This document shows, one piece after another, positions 1 to 9,014 of a stretch of 64,000 nucleotides of DNA. Position 1 is the first letter of the stretch; every line of letters starts with the position of its first letter. Made by a program: the position numbers and the translations under genes. The notes under the pieces are model-generated. The model ran no database searches. It was not told the DNA's origin and was given only the letters and a program-made list of their open reading frames with translations. The DNA lies in the NCBI GenBank assembly GCA_965237485.1, contig CBDEFQ010000009.1:62001-126000 (forward strand). Reading direction: 5' to 3'. Source of the stretch: JAAELZ01 sp965237485. Lineage in GTDB: Bacteria; Pseudomonadota; Gammaproteobacteria; Arenicellales; Poriferihabitantaceae.

Positions 1-391
1 TATGAACCTTGATAAGCAAATCTTGCACTACAAAATCCCGATAGCCTTTAAAGCGAGAACCTTCGGGCACGGACTTCGCTGGTTCAATAACCAGATTTAG
101 GTCAATTGACAGCCTTGGTGTTTTCTTTGCCTTGTTCGACCCAGCTCGCTGCTTAGGTTTGTCGCTAGAAGATGAACGTTTTGGCTCTGTTTTCTTATCC
201 ATATTACCGCCCTTAACAGTAGGCCGCCTCTTCTGCCCCTTAAGGATATTGATTTCATCTTTAAGCAATGCTATTTCTTCGTCCTGTTGTTGAACTCGCA
301 CTAACAGCTGCTCCACTAGCACCCGCAACATTTTTACTGCGGGGGTTTGTTCTTGTTCAGGAATGTCGGGAATAGAGGGTAGCTTACTCAA
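1..391 (-). CDS. IS66-like transposase, N-terminal part
   Basis: The first about 130 codons of a DDE transposase are present, starting at a TTG at 391 and running off the left edge. The protein begins MSKLPSIPDIPEQEQTPAV, has a coiled-coil-like stretch (VQQQDEEIALLKDEI) followed by a Lys/Ser-rich linker, as in the N-terminal region of IS66 transposases. It matches the start of the copy at 33412. The DDE domain is not visible here, so whether this copy is intact is unknown. Confidence 0.8.
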   Translation of the reverse strand, partial: MSKLPSIPDIPEQEQTPAVKMLRVLVEQLLVRVQQQDEEIALLKDEINILKGQKRRPTVKGGNMDKKTEPKRSSSSDKPKQRAGSNKAKKTPRLSIDLNLVIEPAKSVPEGSRFKGYRDFVVQDLLIKVH

Positions 392-666
392 GGTCTTAAA
401 CGTCCGTCAACTGGATAGACCTTAGTGTACCATCGGTTTTGAAAGTCCAATTTTGCCTTCTCAACTGCGCCACAACGAACGTTAAGAAGACACCCCTGAA
501 CGTCCTTAAGCGATCTTTGTTATTAGCGTAAAGGTGCCTACAACCACCCTGGAACTCAACCTAAATCGAGTCACTCGACCACGTTGAATTACCTTCCTTT
601 TAGCGTAAAACCCGGTCAAGAAATATTTTGTTTTATTTTACCTGCCACGGGTTATTGAGAAGTTAC
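1..666 (-). mobile_element. IS66-like element, left part outside window
   Basis: The terminus at 666 is the reverse complement of the end of the complete-length IS66-like copy at 31426-35041, with the same inverted repeat running into ccacgggttattgagaag. The stretch 392-666 is the untranslated end upstream of the transposase and, unlike the other copy, has no IS1380 in it. It shows the uninterrupted target sequence and so fixes the IS1380 insertion point in the other copy. The far end and any target duplication lie outside the window. Confidence 0.85.
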
Positions 667-773
667 TCTAGTAGGAATCAACCCTTTGAAAATTGATGAT
701 ATTCCAACTTATGATGGAGTCAATCACCCCGCTGATAAATAAGTGGGTCTGCATTTATTAGTAGCTAGATGTT

Positions 774-983
774 ATGGCAATAAACGATAGCCATTATTTA
801 CTTTTGTTTGTGGTGCACTTAGAAGCTGAACTCAAGACGTATAGTTCTCGACAGTTTAGTGACAATAAATCATCGTGGTCAACATGGAATAAGCAGCAAA
901 AGTTGAAAAATGAAAATGATCAGCGTATAACAGAGGTACAAGATTTGCGCCGAAGTGGTACCAAAACATCGGCGATAGTTTAA
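774..983 (+). CDS. doubtful small ORF upstream of the AOR cluster
   Basis: A 69-residue frame opens with ATG 23 bases before the ferredoxin gene. I recognise no family, it has no clear ribosome-binding site, and its composition is unremarkable. The 340 bases between the IS66 end (666) and 1007 hold no other candidate gene. The stretch more likely contains the AOR promoter region, possibly altered by the IS66 element ending 340 bases upstream. Confidence 0.2.
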   Translation: MAINDSHYLLLFVVHLEAELKTYSSRQFSDNKSSWSTWNKQQKLKNENDQRITEVQDLRRSGTKTSAIV

Positions 984-1006
984 AAACCCAACACGAGGAG
1001 AGCGAG

Positions 1007-1480
1007 ATGCAAAGATCCCTTTATTTAGACGCTGAAAAATGTACTGGTTGTTTGCAGTGCGAATTGGCCTGTTCCTATGAACACGAAGGCGCGTTTAATC
1101 CAGTAAAATCAAGCATTAAGATTTTTACCTTACATGATGAAGGGCGTTTCGTTCCGTATACATGCACTCAATGCGACGAAGCTTGGTGCATGACCGCTTG
1201 CCCGGTTGACGCTATCAGTATCGACCTCTCCACCGGCGCGAAGGTTGTTAGCATGAACGATTGCGTGGGCTGCAAGGTCTGTACCATCGCTTGTCCATTC
1301 GGCACCATTAACTACAACACCGATACCGGTAAGGTTACGAAATGCGATTTATGCGGCGGTGACCCGCAGTGCGTACCCGCCTGTCCGACAGGTGCAATCA
1401 CCTACGTAGACGCAGACGCCACAGGCCATTCAAGAATGCGCGAATGGGCGACTAAAACTGACACAGCAGCTAGAATTTAG
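1007..1480 (+). CDS. four-cluster ferredoxin, AOR electron-transfer subunit
   Basis: This 157-residue protein has four Cys groups: CTGCLQCELAC near residue 12, CTQCDEAWCMTAC, CVGCKVCTIAC and CDLCGGDPQCVPAC. That is the DmsB/HycB-type arrangement expected to bind four [4Fe-4S] clusters. A good ribosome-binding site (gaggag) precedes the ATG. The AOR gene starts 11 bases after its stop, so the two should be cotranslated. The order ferredoxin-AOR-flavoprotein resembles the aorABC genes of the Aromatoleum AOR, in which the FeS subunit links the tungsten enzyme to an FAD subunit. The role is inferred from this context; it probably acts in the cytoplasm. Confidence 0.85.
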   Translation: MQRSLYLDAEKCTGCLQCELACSYEHEGAFNPVKSSIKIFTLHDEGRFVPYTCTQCDEAWCMTACPVDAISIDLSTGAKVVSMNDCVGCKVCTIACPFGTINYNTDTGKVTKCDLCGGDPQCVPACPTGAITYVDADATGHSRMREWATKTDTAARI

Positions 1481-1491
1481 GAGGCAATAAA

Positions 1492-3348
1492 ATGGCTTGG
1501 ACACAAACACTATTACGAGTAAATCTTACTAACGGTTCCATCACTAAAGAGCCCCTCAATATGGAGTGGGCAAATGATTATTTGGGCCAACGTGGCTTAG
1601 GAACACGTTATTTTGTTGATGAGGTTGAACCAACGGTTGAACCGCTGTCAGAAGCAAATCATCTTATTTTTGCAACAGGACCACTAACGGGAACGTCAGC
1701 TTCGACAAGCGCGCGTTTTTCAGTTATCACCAAAAGCCCGTTAACAGGCGCTATCGCTTGCTCAAATTCGGGTGGCTTTTTTGGACCAGAACTGAAGTAT
1801 GCAGGTTACGACATGATTATTTTCGAAGGTAAATCTAAAGACCCGGTTTATCTTTTTATCGAAGACGATTTGGTTGAGCTTCGCAGCGCGGAGAATTTAT
1901 GGGGCAAGTCTGTTTGGGAAACCGATGAATTGTTGCATGCGCAGCACAATGACCCTGCTTTACGCGTCGCGGCAGTAGGCCGTAGTGCTGAAACAGGGTG
2001 TTTATACGCTGCAGTAGTGAACGATTTACACCGCGCCGCAGGCCGTTCTGGCGTTGGAACCGTTATGGCGGCAAAGCATCTTAAAGCAATCGCGGTGCGC
2101 GGTACCAAAGGCATTAGTAATCTTCATGACCCTAAACGGTTTATGCAATCCACTGCCGATGAAAAGAAAGTATTAGCGGAAAACGCGGTAACTGGTACGG
2201 GGTTGCCAACATTAGGCACACAAGTGCTAATGAACGTGATTAATGAAATTGGCGCGTTGCCTAGCAAAAACATGCAAGATGTGCAGTTTGAAGGCGCGAG
2301 CAAAATTTCTGGCGAAGCAATGCTTGAGCCACGCGAAAGTGATGGAAAGCCGAATCTAACGCGTAATGGTGGTTGCTTTGGTTGCACGATTGCTTGTGGG
2401 CGAATTTCAACCGTTGACCCGACTCACTTTTCAGTGAAGGATAAGCCGCAATACCACGGTAATTCGGGTGGTTTAGAGTACGAAGCAGCTTGGGCTCTTG
2501 GTGCGGATACTTGCGTTGATGACTTAGATGCCGCGACATACGTGAACTTTTTATGCAATGAAGACGGCATGGATCCAATCAGCTTGGGTTCAACAGTAGC
2601 GGCTGCGATGGAGTTATTTGAAAAAGGCGCAATTACCACTGAACATACAGGCGGTATGGAGCTTAATTTCGGATCGGCAGAAGCGTTAGTTTGGTGTACT
2701 GAACAAGTGGCTGCGGGAACTGATTTCGGACGTGACTTAGGTTTAGGTTCTAAACGTTTGTGTGAAAAATACGGTGATCCAGATATATCAATGACAGTTA
2801 AAGGACAAGAGTTCCCAGCCTATGACCCACGTGGCATTCAAGGTATGGGCTTAGCATATGCAACGTCGAATCGCGGCGCTTGTCACTTACGTGGCTACAC
2901 AGTGGCATCGGAAGTTTTAGGCATTCCTGTCAAAACGGATCCACTCGAAACCGAAGGTAAGGCAGACTTAGTTAAAGCCTTCCAAGATGCAACGGCAGCG
3001 GTTGATTCAGCTGGGTTATGTATCTTCACCACTTTTGCTTGGGGCATGGATAACATTGCGCCACAAGTAGACGCAGCCTGTAACGGCGATTGGTCTACTG
3101 ATAGAATGCTGGAAGTGGGTGAACGAATTTGGAATCTTGAACGCGACTTCAACTTAAAAGCAGGCATCAAGGGTGACCAAGATACCTTACCGAAACGTTT
3201 ATTAAAAGATGCAGCTAAGATGGGGCCTGCAAAAGGTAAAGTAGCTGGGTTAGATAAGATGTTGCCAGAGTACTACAAAATTCGTGGTTGGAATGCAGCA
3301 GGTGAAGTGACGCAAGAGACTAAAGAGCGGTTTAGTTTGCCGTCCTAA
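1492..3348 (+). CDS. tungsten-dependent aldehyde ferredoxin oxidoreductase
   Basis: The 618-residue protein is of normal length for the AOR family, which oxidises aldehydes to carboxylic acids at a tungsten-bispterin centre. The N-terminal pterin-binding half shows QRGLGTRYF and GPLTGTSASTSARFSV. The [4Fe-4S] motif GGCFGCTIAC lies near residue 294-301, and the fourth ligand is probably the Cys in SAGLCIFTTF near residue 509. The start at 1492 follows an aggag site. It lies directly after the ferredoxin, and a terminator follows at 3371. Substrate cannot be read from the sequence; bacterial relatives act on aryl and aliphatic aldehydes and some use hydrogen to reduce acids. Confidence 0.92.
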   Translation: MAWTQTLLRVNLTNGSITKEPLNMEWANDYLGQRGLGTRYFVDEVEPTVEPLSEANHLIFATGPLTGTSASTSARFSVITKSPLTGAIACSNSGGFFGPELKYAGYDMIIFEGKSKDPVYLFIEDDLVELRSAENLWGKSVWETDELLHAQHNDPALRVAAVGRSAETGCLYAAVVNDLHRAAGRSGVGTVMAAKHLKAIAVRGTKGISNLHDPKRFMQSTADEKKVLAENAVTGTGLPTLGTQVLMNVINEIGALPSKNMQDVQFEGASKISGEAMLEPRESDGKPNLTRNGGCFGCTIACGRISTVDPTHFSVKDKPQYHGNSGGLEYEAAWALGADTCVDDLDAATYVNFLCNEDGMDPISLGSTVAAAMELFEKGAITTEHTGGMELNFGSAEALVWCTEQVAAGTDFGRDLGLGSKRLCEKYGDPDISMTVKGQEFPAYDPRGIQGMGLAYATSNRGACHLRGYTVASEVLGIPVKTDPLETEGKADLVKAFQDATAAVDSAGLCIFTTFAWGMDNIAPQVDAACNGDWSTDRMLEVGERIWNLERDFNLKAGIKGDQDTLPKRLLKDAAKMGPAKGKVAGLDKMLPEYYKIRGWNAAGEVTQETKERFSLPS

Positions 3349-3370
3349 GCGACTCTATTCGATACTGAGT

Positions 3371-3404
3371 AAAGGGCGACTGGTGATAATCAGCGCCCTT
3401 TTTT
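3371..3404 (+). terminator. rho-independent terminator after AOR gene
   Basis: The arms aagggcg and cgccctt enclose a loop of about 14 bases and are followed by a T run. It lies 23 bases after the AOR stop, so the ferredoxin-AOR pair may form its own transcript and the flavoprotein at 3476 may need its own promoter or read-through. Confidence 0.75.
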
Positions 3405-3475
3405 CTATTTACTCCTATGATGATTGATTCGCATACTCCCTAGTTAACAAGACCACACAACCTTTAAAGATTAAT

Positions 3476-4723
3476 ATGAAACATGTAGTGATTGGAGCTG
3501 GCCCAGCAGGGGTCGTTGCCGCAGAAACCTTAGTTAAACTTGACCCAAGTGCCAGCGTTACCTTAGTAGGTGATGAGCCTGAACCACCCTATTCGCGTAT
3601 GGCGATTCCTTACTTATTAGAAGGTAATATCGAGGAAGGCGGATCCTATTTACGTAAAACTGATGGACATTACCAAGCCAGTGGCATTGATGTTATCCGC
3701 CAGCGTGTCACCCGTTTAGATGCTGATGCAAAGAACGTTACCTTAGAGAATGGCGATCAGCTTGATTTTGACCGTTTGCTGGTTGCAACAGGATCAAGCC
3801 CCATTATCCCACCTATTCCGGGTATTGATGGTGACAAAGTAGCAAATTGCTGGACCTTGGAGGATGCTCGGCAGATTGCTGAACATGTAAAGCCGGGGGC
3901 GCGCGTGCTTCAGATCGGTGCAGGCTTTATCGGTTGTATTATTTTAGAATCATTAGTAAAACGCGGTGCTAGCTTAACGGTGGTGGAGATGGGTGACCGA
4001 ATGGTGCCCCGAATGCTCGACCAAGAATGTGGCACGATGCTTAAATCTTGGTGTCAAGAAAAAGGAGTGACTGTGCTGACCAGCACTGTGGTGAAGTCGA
4101 TACAAGACACAGGCGAGGCACTAAATATCTCCCTGTCCACGGGTGATAACATCGAAGCTGATTTTGTAATTTCGGCAACAGGGGTACGCACCAATGCTGA
4201 GATAGCGAAACAAGCTGGGATTAAGGTTGAAGATGGCATATTGGTTGACCATTATCTGCAAACGAACGTTGAAGGCATTTATGCCGCTGGAGACGTAGCG
4301 CAGGGGTTAGATTTTTCAACCGGTGAGTATTCGGTGCAGGCCATTCAGCCCACTGCTACCGAGCACGGCATGGTTTCTGCTAAAAACATGGTGACAGGTA
4401 ATCAAGCAGTATATGGCGGCGCGGTATTAATGAACGTACTTGCTACTCTAGACTTGATTTCAGTTTCGTATGGTTTATGGGAAGGCGTTGAGGGCGGCGA
4501 TACCGCTACTTTATCTGACCCAGAAAAGTATCGTTACGTCCGGCTGCAGTTTGATGGCGATGTTTTGGTGGGAGCGAATACACTGGGCATTACTCAGAAT
4601 ATCGGTTCATTGCGAGGTTTAATACAAACCCGCAGAAATTTAGGAATATGGAAACAGCGTTTAATGGATAACCCATTATATTTCATGGACGCTTATGTGG
4701 CAGTCAGCGGGAACCATAGTTAA
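3476..4723 (+). CDS. FAD/NAD(P)-dependent oxidoreductase of the AOR cluster
   Basis: This 415-residue flavoprotein has an N-terminal FAD fold (VIGAGPAGVVAAETL), the ATGSSPIIPPIPGIDG segment, a second dinucleotide fold near residue 143 (LQIGAGFIGCIILESL) and the late FAD motif IYAAGDVA. This is the layout of the NADH:acceptor/nitrite-reductase-type disulfide reductase superfamily without a redox-active disulfide. By position it probably passes electrons between the four-cluster ferredoxin and NAD(P), as the AorC subunit does in Aromatoleum. The start ATG follows taaagatta, a weak ribosome-binding site. Confidence 0.85.
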   Translation: MKHVVIGAGPAGVVAAETLVKLDPSASVTLVGDEPEPPYSRMAIPYLLEGNIEEGGSYLRKTDGHYQASGIDVIRQRVTRLDADAKNVTLENGDQLDFDRLLVATGSSPIIPPIPGIDGDKVANCWTLEDARQIAEHVKPGARVLQIGAGFIGCIILESLVKRGASLTVVEMGDRMVPRMLDQECGTMLKSWCQEKGVTVLTSTVVKSIQDTGEALNISLSTGDNIEADFVISATGVRTNAEIAKQAGIKVEDGILVDHYLQTNVEGIYAAGDVAQGLDFSTGEYSVQAIQPTATEHGMVSAKNMVTGNQAVYGGAVLMNVLATLDLISVSYGLWEGVEGGDTATLSDPEKYRYVRLQFDGDVLVGANTLGITQNIGSLRGLIQTRRNLGIWKQRLMDNPLYFMDAYVAVSGNHS

Positions 4724-4792
4724 AGACTTGTTTCTGACATATTAGATTAGCCTAGATGTTGGGCTTGTATAAACTAATCCACAGGTACTTTT

Positions 4793-5041
4793 GTGAAAGT
4801 AAAATTTAAGCTGTTCGCTACTTTGATGCACTATTTGCCAAAAGAGGCAGAAGGCCATGAATTAGATATGGAAGTCGACGAAACGACTACTGCGTTTGAC
4901 ATTATTGATCAATTCGGCATTTCACGGTGTGAGGCGTATTTAGTGTTAGTTAACGGTGTGTATCTACATGAAAATGAGCGCGAGCAACCGCTTAAAGATG
5001 GTGACACGCTCGCTGTCTGGCCACCCGTTGCAGGAGGATAG
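4793..5041 (+). CDS. MoaD/ThiS-family sulfur carrier protein
   Basis: The 82-residue protein has the ubiquitin-like MoaD fold pattern and ends in Gly-Gly (WPPVAGG), the tail that is thiocarboxylated in sulfur carriers used for molybdopterin synthesis. It starts with GTG. Its place in an AOR cluster suggests a dedicated carrier for the tungsten-pterin cofactor. Its stop lies three bases before the next start codon, so the two genes are likely coupled. Confidence 0.82.
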   Translation: MKVKFKLFATLMHYLPKEAEGHELDMEVDETTTAFDIIDQFGISRCEAYLVLVNGVYLHENEREQPLKDGDTLAVWPPVAGG

Positions 5042-5044
5042 ACT

Positions 5045-5338
5045 TTGACCGATACTCAACCTCAGGCTCAGTTAAAGAGTTTTGAAATGGGTCTGAATTT
5101 ACGAGACATCGATAGAACGATGCCGCAGGCTCGCGGAGATTATTTATTAAAAAAAGTACCCGCTGGGTATGAGATGGAAAGTGAAGGTAAATTGGTACGA
5201 ATGGATGTGATTGCTTCTTCACCTCGGGTTATCGCAGGCTTATCTTTACCCGTATTGAAAGTCGACCTCCATTTTGATAACCATACAGAGCAAGATGTTG
5301 AAGACTTTATGTTTAGGTTTATGCGTCATTTTCACAGG
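5045..5338 (+). pseudogene. fifth AOR-cluster gene, cut by IS21
   Basis: The first 98 codons remain of a protein beginning MTDTQPQAQLKSFEMGLN. It starts with TTG four bases after the MoaD-like stop, preceded by gcaggagga. At 5339 the reading frame enters the IS21 terminus and runs on to a chance stop at 5428, giving a fusion of about 127 residues. I do not recognise the family; the conserved-looking part is KVDLHFDNHTEQDVEDFMFR. The rest of the gene is not found in the window. Any genes that followed it in the cluster are also missing. Confidence 0.75.
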
Positions 5339-5413
5339 TGTCAATCAGCGTTTAAAACTGGACACCTGTCAGCGAGTAAAACTGAACAATTAAATACAAT
5401 AATATTTCTTTAT

Positions 5414-5452
5414 CATCAACTCAAGTGAAGCGTAGCGAAACTTGAGTTGATG
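5414..5452. terminator. hairpin downstream of istB
   Basis: Two perfect 13-base arms (catcaactcaagt and its complement) enclose a 13-base loop between the IS21 end and the istB stop. There is no T run on the istB strand, so it is a hairpin that could slow transcription into or out of the element, not a proven terminator. Confidence 0.45.
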
Positions 5453-5476
5453 AATCAATCCTGCTTTCTTGCGATG

Positions 5477-6229
5477 TTATTTTTTAGTGACAGTCTTGAG
5501 CTTTGCTTTAGCGCTAGACTGCTTGAATCGATATGAGTCGTTACCCGTTTCAATAATTGAGCAATGATGAGTCACTCTGTCGAGCAAAGCCGTGGTCATT
5601 TTCTCGTCGCCAAATACCTGCACCCATTCACTGACATTAAGCTTGGTGGTAAACACGATGGAGGTTTTCTCGTATAGCTTGCTGATCAGGTGGAATAATA
5701 GTGCGCCACCCGATGCGGGGAAGGGTAAATATCCCAGCTCATCGAATATCACCGCATCTAACGGTTGCATAATTCGTGCTAGCCGCCCCTGCTTCTCATC
5801 CTGCTGTTCTTTGATCAGCAGATTAACCAGGTCCACCACATTGTAAAACCGAACCCGATGACTTGAATGAATGGCTTTAATGCCTAAGGCCGTAGCTAAA
5901 TGGGTTTTGCCTGTTCCAGTGCCACCGACAAAGATGAGGTTATGGGCTCTGTCCATATAGTCAGCCTGAGACAAATCCTCGATGAGCGCTGGTGCAACTT
6001 CGCTCTGGGTAAAGTCAAATTGCTGTAAATCACGGTGATGAGGGAATTTAGCCACCTTCATTGGGTAGTTAAGCCGCCTCACTTCTCGGTCCGTTCGCTC
6101 GGCATCCATCAATTTAATTAACCCAGATTGCAACGTTACTTTAGAACGAGGCGAATCTATCAACTCAGGTAAGCATGGTGCCATACCGTGTAGTTTAAGG
6201 GCTTTAAGATCATCAACAAGTTCAAGCAT
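5477..6229 (-). CDS. istB: IstB-like ATPase of IS21 element A
   Basis: This 250-residue protein is full length for IstB. It has a Walker A motif (GGTGTGKTHLATAL) near residue 102 and a Walker B motif (AVIFDELGYL) near residue 165, the AAA+ features of the IS21 helper ATPase. Its ATG overlaps the istA stop region, which is the normal coupled istA-istB arrangement. With istA lost, the protein has no cognate transposase here. It is only distantly like the second istB at 8176. Confidence 0.9.
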   Translation of the reverse strand: MLELVDDLKALKLHGMAPCLPELIDSPRSKVTLQSGLIKLMDAERTDREVRRLNYPMKVAKFPHHRDLQQFDFTQSEVAPALIEDLSQADYMDRAHNLIFVGGTGTGKTHLATALGIKAIHSSHRVRFYNVVDLVNLLIKEQQDEKQGRLARIMQPLDAVIFDELGYLPFPASGGALLFHLISKLYEKTSIVFTTKLNVSEWVQVFGDEKMTTALLDRVTHHCSIIETGNDSYRFKQSSAKAKLKTVTKK

Positions 6230-6403
6230 GGCTCACCTCCGCGCACAGCGGGTCATAGCGGGTCACGTTCGCTGCCGAGGGGACAGCTAATACAGGCGCA
6301 TTGGTAATTGTCATCACTTGGGCCGAATCAGATTCCGTTAACCGATGCACCAAATTGGTAATGACTGATAGCTGAGTTGTATTGGCATCTAATGCCAGCT
6401 CAC
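6222..6403 (-). pseudogene. IstA C-terminal remnant of element A
   Basis: About 60 C-terminal residues of an IstA transposase remain, ending VTRYDPLCAEVSHA with the stop overlapping the istB start by a few bases. The frame extends upstream to 6452 only by reading through the terminal repeats of the invading IS21 element. The DDE domain is gone. Confidence 0.75.
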
Positions 6404-6590
6404 TGCATATTTTTACCAACCGTGGCCAGTTAATTTTACGTAGCGAGGCCACCTAATTTTACCAACCGTGGCCACTGATTTTTATCGAAGCGCGGACACT
6501 TTTTCGCTTCCGTAAAATTCCTCCACAGCCTTCTTGCGGTTAACACTATAACCGTTAACCTGCCGTTCTTTTATTTGTATTGGAACAGCT

Positions 6591-8138
6591 ATGAAACCCA
6601 AGAAGGTCACTATGTTAAAACTCAAAGACATTCTGCGCTTGCACTATGAGGCGCAACTATCCTCCCGTAAAATCGCGCTCAGCTTAAACCTGTCACGCAG
6701 CGCCGTATCCAAATATCTCGTCAGAGCAACAAATGCCCAATTAAGCTGGCCCCTGCCAGCAGGCATGGATGAACAACAGCTGCAGGCGATATTAAAGCCG
6801 CCCAAATGCAGAGGCCCTGCCACTGCTTTATTGTGTGAGCCAGACTTTGCACAAATATCAGTTGAACGGTCTCGTAAAGGGATGACTCGCCAATTACTGT
6901 GGGAAGAATACGCCGAGCATCATCCAGTCAACCATTACAGCTATTCTCGCTTCACGGTGTTGTTCGGTCAGTGGCGCAAGAAGCAAAGAATCTCGATGCG
7001 CCAGACTCATATTGCTGGAGATAAACTGTTTGTTGATTATGCTGGTTTAACCTTAGGTATTATTGATGCTCGTACGGGTGAAGCACGCCCTGCCCAAGTA
7101 TTCGTTTCAGTGCTCGGAGTCAGTTCCTATACCTACGCCGAGGCCACATGGACACAGAGCTTGCCTGACTGGATAGGCTCACACGTTCGCGCCTTTGAAT
7201 TTTATGGCGGTGTTACTCAAACAGTGGTGCCCGATAACCTCAAGAGTGCTGTTTCTAAAGCCGGTCGTTATGACCCCGAACTCAACCCCAGCTATGCACA
7301 ATTAGCCGCCTATTACGGTGTGGCGGTGATGCCTGCCAGACCTTATAAGCCTAAGGATAAATCTAAAGCCGAGGTGGGCGTACAGATTGTCGAACGCTGG
7401 ATCATGATGCGGCTGCGCAAGCTGCAATTGTTTAGTTTGGATGAGGCTAATCAAGCTATTCGAGGATTGCTAGATGATCTAAACAATCGCCCCTTTAAAC
7501 AACGCCCGGGTTCTCGCCGCTCACAGTTTGAATCAATTGATAAGCCTGCTCTTAAATCATTGCCTGGCACGCCTTATAGCTATCGCCATGTAGTAAAAGC
7601 ACGGGCGCACATCGATTATCACGTTAGCTATGATGGACATCATTACTCGGTTCCCTATCAATTGCGCGGCGAGGCAGTAATGTTACACGTCGGCGAGCAC
7701 TGTATTGATGTGTTCTACCAAGGCAAGGGTGTCGCGCAACATCCGCGAGCAATGGGCCAAGGCGGACACACAACCCATGTCGCTCACATGCCTAAAGCTC
7801 ATGCTAAACACCAAGAGTGGACGCCTGATCGGTTTCTTAATTGGGCAAGTCAGGTCGGTGCGGCGACAGAGCGCGTGGTGCGTTATCAATTAGAAAATCG
7901 CCCCCATCCAGAACATGGTTATCGTGCTTGTTTGGGCATTCTTAACCTTGCCAAGAAATACGGCAAGACGCGTTTAGAGAATGCCTGTTTACGCGCAGAG
8001 AAGAGTGGCGGCCTGCATTACAAACACCTTGCATCAATACTACAAACCCGTCTCGACAAGCTACCTACCGAACCCGATAAGCAACAGACTTTGCCAAGCA
8101 CCCATGCCAATGTGCGCGGAGCCGATTACTACCATTAA
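6591..8138 (+). CDS. istA: IstA transposase of IS21 element B
   Basis: This 515-residue transposase has an N-terminal helix-turn-helix (about residues 15-50, SRKIALSLNLSRSAVSKYL) and an rve/DDE core with VDYAGLTLGI near residue 145, VVPDNLKSAVSK near residue 210 and a Glu in KSKAEVGVQ near residue 260. A C-terminal beta-rich domain follows. The gene looks intact. The second copy of this element (41051-41932) has lost istA completely. Confidence 0.92.
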   Translation: MKPKKVTMLKLKDILRLHYEAQLSSRKIALSLNLSRSAVSKYLVRATNAQLSWPLPAGMDEQQLQAILKPPKCRGPATALLCEPDFAQISVERSRKGMTRQLLWEEYAEHHPVNHYSYSRFTVLFGQWRKKQRISMRQTHIAGDKLFVDYAGLTLGIIDARTGEARPAQVFVSVLGVSSYTYAEATWTQSLPDWIGSHVRAFEFYGGVTQTVVPDNLKSAVSKAGRYDPELNPSYAQLAAYYGVAVMPARPYKPKDKSKAEVGVQIVERWIMMRLRKLQLFSLDEANQAIRGLLDDLNNRPFKQRPGSRRSQFESIDKPALKSLPGTPYSYRHVVKARAHIDYHVSYDGHHYSVPYQLRGEAVMLHVGEHCIDVFYQGKGVAQHPRAMGQGGHTTHVAHMPKAHAKHQEWTPDRFLNWASQVGAATERVVRYQLENRPHPEHGYRACLGILNLAKKYGKTRLENACLRAEKSGGLHYKHLASILQTRLDKLPTEPDKQQTLPSTHANVRGADYYH

Positions 8139-8175
8139 CCCAAACCATTTCATCTATAACCAACAGGAAAATACT

Positions 8176-8921
8176 ATGACTCCACAACAAACCCTTACCC
8201 AACTGAATGAATTACGCCTAACGGGCATGGCCGAGCAACTGTGCTATCAGTTCGACCCACCTAACACTTATGATGAGCTGGGCTTTATCGAACGACTCAG
8301 TTTGCTCGTAAACCACGAGGCCACCGTGCGGGATAACCGCAAAGTCACGCGTTTACTCAAGCAAGCGAAGTTACGATATCGCGCCCAAGCAGACGACATC
8401 GATTACCGAACTAGACGAGGTTTACACAAAGACACGGTAGCGCAGTTACTGCCCTAGACGGGGTAAACAAAAGCCGCAATGTCATCATCCAGGGCCCTAC
8501 AGGCACCGGCAAAACCTTCTTGGCCTGTGTGTTAGGACAAGCGGCTTGTGAGCACGGCATTAGCACAAAATATATTCGTGCTAGCCGCTTATTTGAAGCA
8601 ATGACCTTGAGCCATGGTGATGGCAGTTACACCAAGCTACTGGCACAAATAGCAAAAATCAAACTATTGATTATCGATGACTGGGGCTTGGATACACTGA
8701 CTCAGCAAAACCGTAATGACCGATTAGAAATAATAGAAGATCGCCACGGTAATGGCGCCACCTTAATCACCAGTCAATTGCCCACACAACATTGGCATGA
8801 TGCGATTGGTGAAGCCACTTTGGCTGATGCGATTCTGGATCGCTTATTACACAACGCGCACAAAATACAATTAGAGGGGGAATCGATGAGAAAAATCCAG
8901 TCACAACAGAGCAAAGTGTAG
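8176..8921 (+). pseudogene. IstB ATPase of IS21 element B, frameshifted
   Basis: The first 93 codons (MTPQQTLTQLNELRLTGMAE) end at a TAG at 8455. The rest of the protein, with Walker A GPTGTGKT near 8503 and Walker B LLIIDDWGL, continues in the -1 frame to 8921. Joined, the product would be about 248 residues, normal for IstB. The shift lies at ctgccctagac, where moving back one base reads CCC-CTA-GAC through the stop. The partial copy at 41094 has the same break, so the lesion predates the duplication or is tolerated. The site is not a classical slippery heptamer. Confidence 0.8.
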
Positions 8922-9014
8922 CCACTTTACGTTAAAATCACTTGACCGTTTGAAGGCTTGGTGCAAGTGGCCACACTTCGTAAAATTCGGTGGCCACGGT
9001 TGTAAAAATACGCA

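Larger units (their letters stand above)
5339..6403 (-). mobile_element. IS21-family element A, truncated
   Basis: The end at 5339 reads tgtcaatcagcgtttaaaac, followed by a repeat tgtcagcgagtaaaactgaa, the multiple end-repeat form typical of IS21. It carries istB and only the last 60 or so codons of istA. At 6404 a second, unrelated IS21-family element begins, and the other end of element A is not found beyond it, so the missing part has been deleted. Confidence 0.85.
6404..9014 (+). mobile_element. IS21-family element B
   Basis: The two ends are inverted (tgcatatttttaccaac at the left, tgtaaaaatacgca at the right). The left end carries repeated copies of accaaccgtggcca and the right end repeated ggccac blocks, as expected for IS21 transposase-binding sites. 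The right boundary is confirmed by a partial second copy that diverges at the same base (41932). No target duplication is visible: the left flank is IS21 element A and the right flank an IS110 scrap, so one flank has been lost or rearranged. Confidence 0.85.

Noticed and set aside
6409..6480. Short repeated accaaccgtggcca units that could suggest a small repeat array
   Set aside because: They are terminal transposase-binding repeats of IS21 element B and are mirrored at its other end; there is no spacer regularity of a CRISPR array.
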